DNA of 64,000 bases from Ruegeria arenilitoris (GCF_013035425.1 NZ_WQHX01000001.1:620001-684000); one strand, 5' to 3'; positions 45,365-54,751 are shown, counted from the stretch's first letter. The notes: generated by a model from the sequence alone, not told the origin. Made by a program: numbers and translations.

Positions 45365-46186
45365 TTAACTATTCGATTTTGAGGCGCCTCGGCGCAAAAG
45401 CAGTTGCGCTGCAACGAGCAACAAGAGCGACGCGCCCATAACCATAGTGCCGATGGCATTGATCTCGGGCGTTACGCCGCGCCGGATGGATGAGAATATG
45501 TAGATAGGCAGGGTTGTTTCTGAGCCAGCTACGAAGAACGCTATGATGAAATCATCAAATGAGAAAGTGAAGCTGAGCAGGAAGCCCGCCAAAATTGCCG
45601 GTGCTATCAACGGCAGGGTCACCTGCCGAAAGGTGCCCCAGGGCGTCGCAAAGAGGTCAGCCGAAGCTTCCATGAGGGCACGGTCCATACCCGATAGCCT
45701 TGCACGTACGATGATTATGACCAGCGACATTGTGAACATGGTGTGTGCGGCGACGAGCGTGGGCATCCCCATGGAAAGTTGCGGGGGATTTGCTCCATCG
45801 GGCCATAGGCTCGCAAGAAGCGGGTTTAGCCAGCCGAATACGGTGACCAAGGCAATGAGTGTCGCGATACCGATGACGATACCTGGTATCATTATCGCAA
45901 TATAAATCATCGCATCGAACAAAGTTCGGAGCCATCCCTTAACCCCTTGTAAAGCGATGGCCGCCATGGTTCCGAGTGTGGATGCGAGGCAAGCAGTTAT
46001 GAATGCCGCAAGCAGACTGGTCTCGAGCGCGTCCATAACAAATGGGTTGTTGAGCGCTTTGCCATACCATTGGGTCGAGAACCCCATGAACTGGCTTGCG
46101 TGTCGTCCGGCATTGAAGCTGAAAAGCGCGATGATGCCGATTGGAATATAGAGAAAAAGGTAGACGCAAATCGCGTATAAGCGCAT
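45365..46186 (-). CDS. PotC-like ABC permease
   Basis: This 273-residue inner-membrane permease of the spermidine/putrescine type has about six helices. It has the coupling loop EASADLFATPWGTFRQVTLP and the C-terminal region FDDFIIAFFVAGSETTLPI typical of PotC/PotI proteins. It is seven bases after the PotB-like gene. Such importers also carry other cationic or organic solutes, so polyamine transport is only one option. Confidence 0.9.
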   Translation of the reverse strand: MRLYAICVYLFLYIPIGIIALFSFNAGRHASQFMGFSTQWYGKALNNPFVMDALETSLLAAFITACLASTLGTMAAIALQGVKGWLRTLFDAMIYIAIMIPGIVIGIATLIALVTVFGWLNPLLASLWPDGANPPQLSMGMPTLVAAHTMFTMSLVIIIVRARLSGMDRALMEASADLFATPWGTFRQVTLPLIAPAILAGFLLSFTFSFDDFIIAFFVAGSETTLPIYIFSSIRRGVTPEINAIGTMVMGASLLLLVAAQLLLRRGASKSNS

Positions 46187-46193
46187 CGGACCC

Positions 46194-47045
46194 TCACATC
46201 AGCGAGACATCTTCGCGCTGGCCACCCAGGCGCGAGATGAATTTCATGTAAATTGAGACAGTGACAAGCATTACGACAACCAGCGTCATTGCGACCGCCG
46301 ATCCGTACGCCCAGTTTCGAGACTGCAAGAACAGGTCCACCAGCGCATTTCCGACGAAAAACACTTTTCCGCCACCTAAGATCGCTGGGATCAGAAATTC
46401 GCCCATGAGTAGGATGAAGACCAGCATGCAGCCAGTTGCGATACCTGGTACCGACAGAGGAAGTGTTACCTGACGGAACGTACGCCACGGAGTAGAGCCG
46501 AGATCCGCTGAGGCTTCCAGAAGGCGTTTATCCAGTTTGTCCAAGCTTACAAAAATTGGGAAAACCATCAAAGGTAGATACCCATAGACAATCCCCACAA
46601 GCACAGCGAACGGCGTATTTATCAGGCGGACATCATCGATGCCGATCGACTCCAGTAAAGCGGGCAAGCCACGCCCCCCAAGGATGAAAATCCATGCGTA
46701 TGACCGGATCAGGATCGATGTCCAGAACGGCACGATCACCAGGATCAACAGCGAAGTTTTCCACTTTGGTGAACAACGCACCGCAAGAAAGTAGGCGAGC
46801 GGGTAGGCAATTACCAACGCAGCGATAGTCCCCAGAGGTGCAAGGATCAAGGTGTTCTTAAACGCCGTCCATCGCGCAGGAAGGTTGGCATATTGTTCCA
46901 AAGTGAACGCTGGAACATAGCCTCCGGCGGCACCCCGTTCGCCAAAGGAAAAGACGAAGACGACCAGTAGTGGAAGTGCAAGCATTACCAAAAGCCATAT
47001 TCCTGCCGGTGCCAGCAACAGTGCTTTTCTGCCTCGTTCGGTCAT
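46194..47045 (-). CDS. PotB-like ABC permease
   Basis: This 283-residue permease has about six helices, an IRSYAWIFILGG segment and the coupling loop EASADLGSTPWRTFRQVTLP. ATG 47045 gives the usual PotB N-terminus; a longer upstream frame overlaps the end of the binding-protein gene. Together with PotC-like, PotD-like and PotA-like proteins it makes a complete importer. Confidence 0.9.
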   Translation of the reverse strand: MTERGRKALLLAPAGIWLLVMLALPLLVVFVFSFGERGAAGGYVPAFTLEQYANLPARWTAFKNTLILAPLGTIAALVIAYPLAYFLAVRCSPKWKTSLLILVIVPFWTSILIRSYAWIFILGGRGLPALLESIGIDDVRLINTPFAVLVGIVYGYLPLMVFPIFVSLDKLDKRLLEASADLGSTPWRTFRQVTLPLSVPGIATGCMLVFILLMGEFLIPAILGGGKVFFVGNALVDLFLQSRNWAYGSAVAMTLVVVMLVTVSIYMKFISRLGGQREDVSLM

Positions 47046-47082
47046 ATTGTCCTCGTCTTTTCCGATATTGCGGCCTTGCCGC

Positions 47083-48246
47083 TTAGGCCGACTTGAAGCG
47101 GGCGAGCAACTCGGCACGGTTTGGATCGGTTAGCGTAGCCGCCGCGCCAAACTCGAGCGCATTCAGAAGGTCAGCTGCCGGATAAAGGATCGGATCTTCC
47201 AGCAATTCCTTCGGCAGCAACGCATTGGTGCGAGCATCAGCCGATGGATAGCCATGAGCGAGAACTTCTTTCGCATTAACTTCCGGGTTCAGCAGGAAGT
47301 CGATCAAGGCATAAGCGGCATCCATATGAGGTGCGCCCTTAGGAATAGCGTAGTAGTCGGACCAGAGTTCACCGCCCTCGGCTCCCAGAACGTAGGCGAT
47401 TTCAGGCATGTCGACATTCATCTGCTTGCCGTCACCTGTCCAGCACATCGTCATCCACGCGTCACCGTTACGCATCGGTGGCTGATAATCCGACGAGATT
47501 GCAAACAGATGCGGTTTAGCATCCAGCAACAATTTCTCGGCATCCGCCAGTTCCTTCTCATCGACCGAGTTGAAGGAGTAGCCGAAGTATTTCAGGGCAT
47601 TACCGATGGTGGTGAGTTGGTAATCATGCACCATTGTCCGACCTGAGTAACCTTCCATAGTAAGGTCCCAGAACTCTTTCCATGTGGTTGGAGTCGGAGC
47701 GCCGTCAAGCTTACTAGTATTCACTGCAAAGCCGGTCGTGCCCCAGTTTTTCGGCACCGCGTAAAGCTGGCCATCGACAGAGCCGGCATCTGAAAAGCGC
47801 TGTTCGAATGAACCTGCGTCGTAGTTTGGCAGTTTGGACGTATCGAGCGGGATGATCAGATCTTCGCCCACATACGTAGTGATCGTGTAATTGGTTGGAA
47901 CGAACACGTCCCAGCCAGACCCTCCGGCTTGCAGTTTTGCCAACATCTCTTCGTTCGAGCCAAAAACATTGACCTGAACGTACGCGCCAGTGGCTTCCGT
48001 GAAGGCTTCGAAGTTCATCTCGTCATGGTAGTTCGGCCACGTGGCGAGGATCACTCGGTCGCCAATGTCTCCGGCAGCAAATGCCGGGCGTGGACGCAAC
48101 CCAGGCATAGCCGTGCCCAGAACGGCCGTTGCCATCCCAAGACCTGTCACGCCCAAAAAATGTCGCCGTGTGACCGAACCCTTTTGGTACCGGCGAAGCT
48201 CTTCCATGAACTTTTGCTTGGAAATAGTCCCATTATCCTTGGTCAT
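47083..48246 (-). CDS. PotD-like periplasmic binding protein
   Basis: This 387-residue binding protein has a twin-arginine leader (TRRHFLGVTGLGMATAVLG, with cleavage expected after AFA near residue 58) and a mature start VILATWPNYHDEMNFEAFTE. The YAVPKNWGTTGFAVN and MCWTGDGKQMN regions are typical of PotD-like proteins. GAGAGG precedes the ATG. The residues that would show polyamine binding cannot be judged by eye. It may bind another amine or aromatic-linked compound, given its neighbours. Confidence 0.88.
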   Translation of the reverse strand: MTKDNGTISKQKFMEELRRYQKGSVTRRHFLGVTGLGMATAVLGTAMPGLRPRPAFAAGDIGDRVILATWPNYHDEMNFEAFTEATGAYVQVNVFGSNEEMLAKLQAGGSGWDVFVPTNYTITTYVGEDLIIPLDTSKLPNYDAGSFEQRFSDAGSVDGQLYAVPKNWGTTGFAVNTSKLDGAPTPTTWKEFWDLTMEGYSGRTMVHDYQLTTIGNALKYFGYSFNSVDEKELADAEKLLLDAKPHLFAISSDYQPPMRNGDAWMTMCWTGDGKQMNVDMPEIAYVLGAEGGELWSDYYAIPKGAPHMDAAYALIDFLLNPEVNAKEVLAHGYPSADARTNALLPKELLEDPILYPAADLLNALEFGAAATLTDPNRAELLARFKSA

Positions 48247-48280
48247 TGTGAACCTCTCTGTTGTTGGACTGCGGGATTTG

Positions 48281-49393
48281 TTAATTTTCCAGGATCAGCA
48301 GTGCGCCTTCGCCCCATGAAACAAAGGCCTGTTCTCCTGCATTGAACGTCCCCTCGTTCAATTCCGCTTGCCTTGGCACAAGTACGTGGAAATCACCCAG
48401 TGCTTCGTTGCGCGCAAGGTATTCTGTGTGCTCCCCAAGGAAGATCCGATTTTGAATGGTAACTGGCAGAGCAATTTCAGCTGCGGGCAGCGCGCGGGTC
48501 AGCGTGATCTGTTCAGGACGGATACTGACGCACACTTCCTGCCCTGCATCTATTGGAATCTCCGGAGTTCCGTGCACCTTTTGGCCACTCGCTAAACGCA
48601 CAGTGATTTGGTCGGCTACTGCGTCAGTTACAGTTGCATCAAAGAAATTCGAGGTGCCTACAAATCCAGCTACGTAACGGCTGCGGGGCATGTCATAGAG
48701 TTCGCGTGGGCTGCCTACCTGCACAATACTGCCGCCTTCCATCACACAAATTCGGTCGGACATTGAAAGCGCTTCTTCTTGGTCGTGCGTGACGAGGACA
48801 AAAGTTATTCCCAGTTGTCGTTGCAGGTTCTGCAGTTCAAACTGCATTTCTTTTCGAAGCTTTCGATCCAGAGCAGCCATTGGTTCATCGAGCAGCAAAA
48901 GCTTGGGCTCATTTACGATCGCACGCGCCAAAGCTACGCGTTGCTGCTGACCACCAGACATCTCCCAGATGCGACGTGGGCCAAACCCACCAAGACGGAC
49001 AGTTTCCAGCGCCTGCTTAACCTTTGTCACGATTGTTTGTTTGTCTACGCGTGGTCGTTGTTGGCGCAGGCCGTACGCGATGTTGTCGAACACGCTCAGG
49101 TGAGGAAAAAGAGCGTAGTGCTGAAACACCATGTTGACTGGGCGATGGTGCGCATCCAAGTCGTTGACGACTTCGCCATCGAGCAACACCTGACCTTCGG
49201 TTGGTTTCTCGAAACCCGCCAGCATCCTAAGTGCAGTGGTTTTGCCGCAACCAGATGGGCCTAAGAACGACAGGAACTCTCCTTTCCCAATGGAAAGATT
49301 CAGGTCTTTGGCAGCGACCACATTCCCGAAGGTCTTAGTCACTCCGCGGAGTTCCGCAATCGTCTGCATGGTGACGCTCATGTCAAAGCTCAT
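48281..49393 (-). CDS. PotA-like ABC ATPase
   Basis: This 370-residue ATPase has Walker A GPSGCGKTT, signature [14 protein letters not shown], Walker B LLLLDEPMAALD, and a C-terminal TOBE domain (about 285-365). It is the first gene of the importer operon. The start at 49393 follows a purine-rich AAGGCAG; an in-frame ATG at 49429 is less likely. The gene is divergent from a LuxR-type regulator across a 141-bp gap with a 20-bp palindrome. Confidence 0.9.
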   Translation of the reverse strand: MSFDMSVTMQTIAELRGVTKTFGNVVAAKDLNLSIGKGEFLSFLGPSGCGKTTALRMLAGFEKPTEGQVLLDGEVVNDLDAHHRPVNMVFQHYALFPHLSVFDNIAYGLRQQRPRVDKQTIVTKVKQALETVRLGGFGPRRIWEMSGGQQQRVALARAIVNEPKLLLLDEPMAALDRKLRKEMQFELQNLQRQLGITFVLVTHDQEEALSMSDRICVMEGGSIVQVGSPRELYDMPRSRYVAGFVGTSNFFDATVTDAVADQITVRLASGQKVHGTPEIPIDAGQEVCVSIRPEQITLTRALPAAEIALPVTIQNRIFLGEHTEYLARNEALGDFHVLVPRQAELNEGTFNAGEQAFVSWGEGALLILEN

Positions 49394-49484
49394 ATACTGC
49401 CTTTTTCCTTTTGCTTGATTTTTTGGCATTTACTGGCATACCACTCAAACAGGGAAAAAGTAACAATAGCTCCGATTAGCTGTA

Positions 49485-49504
49485 TATACCACAATTGGGG
49501 TATA
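49485..49504. promoter_or_regulatory. 20-bp palindrome between potA-like and luxR-type genes
   Basis: TATACC-A-CAATTG-G-GGTATA is symmetrical except for one base pair and is centred in the divergent promoter region. LuxR-type regulators bind dyads of about 20 bp at such positions. It is the most regular palindrome I found in the window. Its recognition by the adjacent LuxR-type protein is inferred. Confidence 0.6.
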
Positions 49505-49534
49505 GAGCTGCTTTTCGAAAATCTGGAGCAGCGT

Positions 49535-50302
49535 GTGTACGATTGGATGGAAGAGGCCGGCAGGGTCGTGGAGAAGATCGGAACCCAAGAATTTCCATGT
49601 GCTTTGGCAGATGGCTTGCGGCAGGTCGCACCATTCGATTTTACAGTGGTGTTTGGCCATGTCGGAACCGAAGCACCTATAGACCTTCACGACGATTTTC
49701 CCAAAAGCAAACGGCGTATTTTTGTTGAGGATTACCAAGCAGGGCCCTACGTACTTGATCCGTTTTTTTTGGCCGCGACAAAACCGATAACACCGAGTCT
49801 GTACCGCATGCGCGATATCGCACCAGACAGGTTCTATCAGGGCGAATACTATCGCAGCTATTACAAAAGGACTGGGTTAGCAGAGGAGATTGGCTACTTT
49901 ATCGATATCCCAAGCACTGGGATGGTTGTGGTCTCGCTTATGCGATCAGTGAAGCCTTTTTCAGCCAAGGAAATTCGTGATTTGCACGCTCTATGGCCGC
50001 TCGTTCGGGCAGCCTGTTGCAAACATTGGAGTGACTTTCCAACGATGACCCGCGGCGCCGCAGCGAATGGCGTTAGTCGTCGCGTCGATCTTGCTTTCCA
50101 GGCATTTGGCGATGGCGTTCTGACGCCACGAGAAAGAGAAGTCGTTGAGTTCACGTTGAAGGGCCATTCGGCAGAAGCTGTCGGCACAATTCTCGGCATC
50201 TCTCCAGGCACAGTCCGCATCCACAGACGCAACATTTACGCGAAACTTAGGATCAATTCGCAGGGTGAGCTTTTTTCAAAGTTCATTGAAAAGGCACTTT
50301 AA
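49535..50302 (+). CDS. LuxR-family regulator
   Basis: This regulator of about 255 residues has an N-terminal ligand-type domain with no typical acyl-homoserine-lactone signature, and a C-terminal LuxR HTH (about residues 185-250: LTPREREVVEFTLKGHSAEA, LGISPGTVRIHRRNIYAKL). The frame is open further upstream, but only to a TTG at 49415. GTG 49535 has GGAG before it, and ATG 49547 is another option. It is divergent from the potA-like gene and is probably its regulator. The inducer is unknown. Confidence 0.8.
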   Translation: MYDWMEEAGRVVEKIGTQEFPCALADGLRQVAPFDFTVVFGHVGTEAPIDLHDDFPKSKRRIFVEDYQAGPYVLDPFFLAATKPITPSLYRMRDIAPDRFYQGEYYRSYYKRTGLAEEIGYFIDIPSTGMVVVSLMRSVKPFSAKEIRDLHALWPLVRAACCKHWSDFPTMTRGAAANGVSRRVDLAFQAFGDGVLTPREREVVEFTLKGHSAEAVGTILGISPGTVRIHRRNIYAKLRINSQGELFSKFIEKAL

Positions 50303-50422
50303 AAGGTTCCTTGAACACCCACTTTGTCCGTATTGCCGACCTTGCTACCGTGTGATCCGGAACGCCCCAACCATTGGCACGACACCGTCTGATATTTACG
50401 CTCAAGGTCGGGCCCGAACTAG

Positions 50423-50653
50423 TCAGTACCTGCCGGGATACATACTCATCATACTTTGGACATCGGCATCGCTGGAGAAGGCGTCCGGGTTGCGGGAAAG
50501 AACCTCCCAGATGAATTCCCGCCGGGCCCGGGCGTCATCGGGCTGTGTTTCCTCAGAGCGGGGGCGCGGTGCGAAGTTGAATACACGCTGGATGAAGCCA
50601 AGAGCCTTTTGAAGCGGCGGGACTGTGCGGGCGCTGGTCATGAATGCGTTCAT
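50423..50653 (-). CDS. Small acidic/basic protein of unknown function
   Basis: This 76-residue protein has a variable N-terminal part and a conserved-looking end: DDARARREFIWEVLSRNPDA, then DVQSMMSMYPGRY. I recall similar short proteins ending ARREFI-E-L-RNPEAF-SE-DVQ-MM--YP in Rhodobacterales, without a known function. It is divergent from a LysR gene across 94 bp. The pattern supports a real gene. Confidence 0.65.
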   Translation of the reverse strand: MNAFMTSARTVPPLQKALGFIQRVFNFAPRPRSEETQPDDARARREFIWEVLSRNPDAFSSDADVQSMMSMYPGRY

Positions 50654-50747
50654 CTCTCGGGCCTTTTCTGCTGCTGCGAAGGTTCTCCCACTGTAGTGGA
50701 TGCGGGATTTTCGGGTATCGGCCGCGGCGATGTGCTATTCTACAAAA

Positions 50748-51635
50748 ATGAAGAGCGCATTCCGGAGCTGGTCAGAAATTAGGGTCTTTCTTGCCGTCGT
50801 GCGCGCGGGGTCCACCTTGGCTGCCTCGCCCCAGCTCGGCATGGCCCAGCCAACTGTTGCGCGCCGCATTGAGGCGCTTGAGCATGAGCTTGGCGTAACC
50901 TTGTTCGAGCGGGACACGCGCGGCTTCCGGCCGACCGAAACAGCACGAGCGATCCTGCAGAAGGCGGAAGAAATCGAAGCGGCGGCGATCTGTCTGGCCG
51001 AGACAGTCGAAACGTTGCGCAGCACCAGGCCGATCCGGATCACGGCCTATTCCGGCAACTTCTCACCCCGGGTCGCAACGATCTTCAACGAGTTCTCTTT
51101 GCTCCGCCCCGATGTCAGATTCGAATTCCTGCCCAGCGTCGAAGTCCTGGATCTATCGGCTGGCGAAGCGGATATAGCAATGCGCGTGACAAGAAGCCCT
51201 CCCCATCCAGACCTCATCTGCCGCAAGATCAGCACCGCGCGTTACGCGCTTTTCGGATCCCATTCATACGCCGAAAAACACGGGTTGCCGACCTCGGTCG
51301 AAGATTTGTTCAACCATACGTTTGTCAGCTTCCTACGTGAAGGCGTGCCGTCAGCCTTTCACGATTGGCTGATCCGCTATGCGGAACCTGATCAGATCAG
51401 GCAAACCTATTCCGAGCTGGATCTGATGCATGCCGCCATCCGGTCGGGTCATGGCCTTGGCATCATAAACGTGAAACTTGCCGAAAGCGATGACACGCTC
51501 ATTCAATGCTTTGCGCCGCTCGAGGAGATGAACTCGGAGCATTTGATGCTGATTGCGCCAGAGGCTTATCGTCGCCCCGAAGTAAAGGCCTTCGCGAAGT
51601 TCTTCGCGCCCCGCTATGCTGCCATTTTCAGGTAG
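50748..51635 (+). CDS. LysR-family regulator
   Basis: This 295-residue LysR protein has the N-terminal HTH (IRVFLAVVRAGSTLAASPQL and QPTVARRIEALEHELGVTLF) and a C-terminal effector-binding domain. ATG 50748 fits the usual N-terminus. It is divergent from the small gene at 50423-50653; no enzyme gene is adjacent, so the target is not evident. The region after it is a repeat-rich gap. Confidence 0.87.
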   Translation: MKSAFRSWSEIRVFLAVVRAGSTLAASPQLGMAQPTVARRIEALEHELGVTLFERDTRGFRPTETARAILQKAEEIEAAAICLAETVETLRSTRPIRITAYSGNFSPRVATIFNEFSLLRPDVRFEFLPSVEVLDLSAGEADIAMRVTRSPPHPDLICRKISTARYALFGSHSYAEKHGLPTSVEDLFNHTFVSFLREGVPSAFHDWLIRYAEPDQIRQTYSELDLMHAAIRSGHGLGIINVKLAESDDTLIQCFAPLEEMNSEHLMLIAPEAYRRPEVKAFAKFFAPRYAAIFR

Positions 51636-52063
51636 AAGCTTCCCGTGAACCGGAATAATGAATTGCGGTCAGTCACTTTGATTGCGTTTTCATCCGCACA
51701 CCGACTGTCTATGAATTGCGCCCCGAGCGACCGCTCTCCGGCTAACCTGCCTACGCTCCCTCAAACGGAAATTCCCGTTGGTCACGTCCGCTTCCGACTA
51801 ACTGCGGTTATAAACTCACCCGAGGCAGACGACCGCTCCGCCCGCAGACCAGACGTTCAAATGGTCTTTTGGCGCCGCGGTGCAGCTAATGGCAACTTTG
51901 TCCGCGACTCTGCCGTTCAATGCAGACCTTCAGGCGAAATTTCTCGGAATGACCACCAACAATGACCGCTATCCGTTCCTAAGCCGTCGTCTGACGAAAA
52001 GACTCAGATGACTGCCTTGAGCCCGAAACGGTCAGTGGGATTGCTGATCCGAGCCAACGTCTA
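51636..52063. other. Repeat-rich intergenic gap with repeat copy D
   Basis: There is no gene here. The dispersed repeat core lies at 52010-52034 (GACTGCCTTGAGCCC, then GAAACGGTCA), and weaker fragments of it occur at about 51828-51860 and 51895-51935 (TTTGTCCGCG, ACGACCGCTCC). Several partial copies in one gap suggest repeated insertion or decay. Confidence 0.5.
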
Positions 52064-53077
52064 TCAGGAAAATTTAGCGAACCTGGACTGGCCGAACATT
52101 TTGCGGTGTTCAACTGGTGTCAGTCCGGTCTTTCGCTTGAACAATCTCCTGAACGACGGGGTATCAACATAGCCAACAGCTTCTCCGACCTCCGCAACCG
52201 AGCACTCGGTAGTTTCAAGCAATTGCCGGGCCTCTTCAATCCGAAGCGCCAAAATGTAGGCTTGCGGTGACTTGCTCGTGGCTTTGCGGAACCGTCGTGC
52301 AAACGTAGTTGGCGGCAACCCGGAACGTTTTGTCATATCAGCCACCGGGTTATCGATGGCATAATTTTGGGCAATCCACACCTGAGCCTGCGCAATAACC
52401 GCGTCAGCATGAGGTGTCGTGGTGATCATTGAGCTGAAGGGTGACTGAAGTTCTCCGCGGTTGGCCATAAGCCAGATTTTTGCCGCCCGCACCGCCCTTT
52501 GCGTACCGCCGTAGTGCGCAATCAAGAACGTGGCGAGTTCCTGCCACCCAGTTGTCCCGCCCGACGTAACAGGTCCGCGAGACGCATCAGCAAAGCAAAG
52601 GCCTCGGTCGGTGCGAAGCCGCACTTTTGGATAAAACCTTTGAAACAGGCCTTCCCAAGCCCAATGCGTCGTCGCTTCGACCCCATCCAAAATACCAAGT
52701 TCCGCCAAATAGACCGCACCCGTACAGGCTGACACTATCCGGGTCTTGGACAGATCGCGATTGGCGAGCCAGGTCAAACAAGGGTGTTGCTCGGGATCAG
52801 GGCGGTCGTGCGGTGAAATCGTCAATCCCGGTACAACAACAATATCGGCATCGTCGGCGTCATCAAATGTTTGGTCCGGCGCGATCCAAACGCCACTTCC
52901 GCAACGATATCCCTCAATTTCCGGGCCAATGAGGCTGACTTTGAACACTGGCTCGGGCTCATCGCCGCTCACCAAGTGTTCCCAGTCCCGTCCTGCAGCC
53001 ACCAAAGTGTCATACAAACCAAACACGCTGGACGCGCTGGTTTCTGGAGTAGCAACGATATGAACTGACACTGGCAT
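52064..53077 (-). CDS. GlxA-type transcriptional regulator (DJ-1 + AraC)
   Basis: This 337-residue regulator has an N-terminal DJ-1/PfpI-like domain (about residues 5-190, with DIVVVPGLTISPHD and VSACTGAVYLAELGIL containing the Cys elbow). A C-terminal AraC double HTH follows (about 230-330, with MTKRSGLPPTTFARRFRKA and VAEVGEAVGYVDTPSFRRLF). ATG 53077 is chosen as the DJ-1 start; a longer frame begins at 53179. GlxA-type regulators often control methylated-amine or choline metabolism, and a homocysteine methyltransferase lies across the IS110 element. Confidence 0.86.
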   Translation of the reverse strand: MPVSVHIVATPETSASSVFGLYDTLVAAGRDWEHLVSGDEPEPVFKVSLIGPEIEGYRCGSGVWIAPDQTFDDADDADIVVVPGLTISPHDRPDPEQHPCLTWLANRDLSKTRIVSACTGAVYLAELGILDGVEATTHWAWEGLFQRFYPKVRLRTDRGLCFADASRGPVTSGGTTGWQELATFLIAHYGGTQRAVRAAKIWLMANRGELQSPFSSMITTTPHADAVIAQAQVWIAQNYAIDNPVADMTKRSGLPPTTFARRFRKATSKSPQAYILALRIEEARQLLETTECSVAEVGEAVGYVDTPSFRRLFKRKTGLTPVEHRKMFGQSRFAKFS

Positions 53078-53190
53078 CGCCAAAAAATCCAGAATTGGTG
53101 AATTTGCCCCCTTTTTAACCTCTCTGCCACTCACGCCCAACGAAAAGTGTCGCGCATTCTGCAAGCGTCCCCAACCCACAGGAGGTTTAA

Positions 53191-53382
53191 GTGAAGATGA
53201 ACGCAGTTTGGGAGCTATTCAACGGCAGTCAATGGCAGATCTTTGCAAGGAAGCCTGCCACAACGGGACTCAGCCGAGCAGGTGAACAAGAAAGAACATT
53301 CGACAACTGTAGAGTAACGGAAGAGGTATGGAATTCGGCGGTCTACCTTGGACCAGGCGGCCCGATGATGAGAGATCGCTAG
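53191..53382 (+). CDS. Short open frame with strong ribosome site, function unknown
   Basis: GTG at 53191 (ATG two codons later) follows GGAGG by five bases, and the frame runs 63 codons to TAG, ending about 25 bp before the insertion element. The product starts MNAVWELFNGSQWQIFARKP and shows no motif I recognise. It is divergent from the GlxA-type gene, where a target gene would be expected. It may be the surviving 5' piece of a gene truncated near the insertion. Confidence 0.3.
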   Translation: MKMNAVWELFNGSQWQIFARKPATTGLSRAGEQERTFDNCRVTEEVWNSAVYLGPGGPMMRDR

Positions 53383-53413
53383 TTTGAGCATTTTTGATGC
53401 CCGCTCTGTCCTG

Positions 53414-53429
53414 TGTGGATGGCTCCTGC
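53414..53429 (+). repeat. Left subterminal inverted repeat of the IS110 element
   Basis: TGTGGATGGCTCCTGC is the exact reverse complement of 54736-54751. It lies about 225 bp downstream of the transposase stop. Confidence 0.85.
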
Positions 53430-53653
53430 AAAGCAAGACTTTTTCCGTGAGGGGTGTTTGGTCAGAAGCGGCCTTGTGTCCGGCCTGTTTGCGCGCTGCG
53501 TCTGACCGCTGGCCCTGATGGGTTCCGCAGACAGGGTCCCATTCTGCAGAGCGGACACGTGAGGTCCGGGACAAGGCACGGTGTGTCTTGATCGTTGGGC
53601 TGACCATGTCCATCACATCCTGCGTCTTGTTATTTGGTTGATCCTTTCAGTCG

Positions 53654-54673
53654 TTACGCGGTTCTGACCTTGTAGTCCTGCTCGCGCGTCAGCACCGCCC
53701 TGATGATCCGCGCCGTTTTGTTGGCCATTGCGACGGCTGCCAGCTTTGCGGGCTTACGTTCAAGGATTTCGGAGAACCAAGGATCGAATTGATCAGGTCG
53801 GTGTCTGATCTGCTTGATCCGGGACGTCATGCCGAGCACCAACAATCGGCGGATGTAGCGGTCTCCCATCTTCGAGATGCGTCCCAAACGTTCCTTACCG
53901 CCACTCGATCGGTTGAGCGGTGTGAGGCCGAGCCAGGCCGCGAGGCTGCGCCCGTTTGAGAACTGACGCCCGTCCCCGATCGAGGCGACGATGGCGGAGG
54001 CGGTGATCGGTCCGACGCCGGGGATCGTCCGCAGGCGGGCGACGCGCGCATCAAGGGGTGCAGCCCGGTTCAACTGACGACCGTACCAGAGTACCCGGCG
54101 GTGCAGAGCCACGAGCTGGTGGCTGAGATTGGTCACGATATCCCGGGCCGGGTCCGGCAAGTCCTGTTCAACGCCTTCAAAACAATGCTTCGCAAAGGCT
54201 ATGGCGTGGCCGGCGCCTTGCCGAACAACAATCCCAAATTCGGCCAGCACACCGCGGAGCATGTTCACGATCTGCGTCCGCTGACGGACAATCAGGTCCC
54301 GTACACGGTGCAGCGCGAGGACCGCTTGCTGGTCCGGCGTCTTGATCGCCACGAACCGCATAGACGGCCGTGTCACCGCCTCGCAGATCGCTGCGGCATC
54401 GATCGCATCCGACTTGCCACGCTTCACATAGGGCTTCACATAGGCCGGCGGGATCAGGCGCACCTCGTGTCCGAGCGTTGCAATCTCCCGCGCCCAGTAA
54501 TGGCTCGTCCCACACGCTTCGATTCCGACCAGGCAAGGCGGCAGGCTCTCAAAGAAACGATGCATTTGCGCGCGCCGAAGCGAACGGTTGAAGACGATCT
54601 CGCCCACCTCAGTGACGCCGTGAACCTGAAAGACATTCTTGGCCAGATCCAGGCCAATGGTGGTAACTTGCAT
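53654..54673 (-). CDS. IS110-family transposase
   Basis: This 339-residue transposase of the DEDD type has a RuvC-like N-terminal domain with GLDLAKNVFQVHG, the acidic GIEACGTSHYW and KSDAIDAAAICEA motifs. A C-terminal Transposase_20 domain follows, with RLRTIPGVGPITASAIVASI and the SSGGKERLGRISKMGD serine region. The frame is full length and uninterrupted, so the element may still be active. It starts with ATG at 54673. It differs from the dead IS6 copy at 27940 in family and condition. Confidence 0.94.
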   Translation of the reverse strand: MQVTTIGLDLAKNVFQVHGVTEVGEIVFNRSLRRAQMHRFFESLPPCLVGIEACGTSHYWAREIATLGHEVRLIPPAYVKPYVKRGKSDAIDAAAICEAVTRPSMRFVAIKTPDQQAVLALHRVRDLIVRQRTQIVNMLRGVLAEFGIVVRQGAGHAIAFAKHCFEGVEQDLPDPARDIVTNLSHQLVALHRRVLWYGRQLNRAAPLDARVARLRTIPGVGPITASAIVASIGDGRQFSNGRSLAAWLGLTPLNRSSGGKERLGRISKMGDRYIRRLLVLGMTSRIKQIRHRPDQFDPWFSEILERKPAKLAAVAMANKTARIIRAVLTREQDYKVRTA

Positions 54674-54735
54674 GGGGTGGCTCCTCTCTCGCTGATGACA
54701 TCACCTGCACTATGGCGCATCGCGACGCCGATGGA

Positions 54736-54751
54736 GCAGGAGCCATCCACA
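54736..54751 (-). repeat. Right subterminal inverted repeat of the IS110 element
   Basis: GCAGGAGCCATCCACA is the exact reverse complement of 53414-53429. It lies about 60 bp upstream of the transposase start. Confidence 0.85.

Noticed and set aside
53215-53616. 133-codon open frame on minus between the GlxA-type gene and the transposase
   Set aside because: It crosses the left end of the insertion element and has no recognisable domain.
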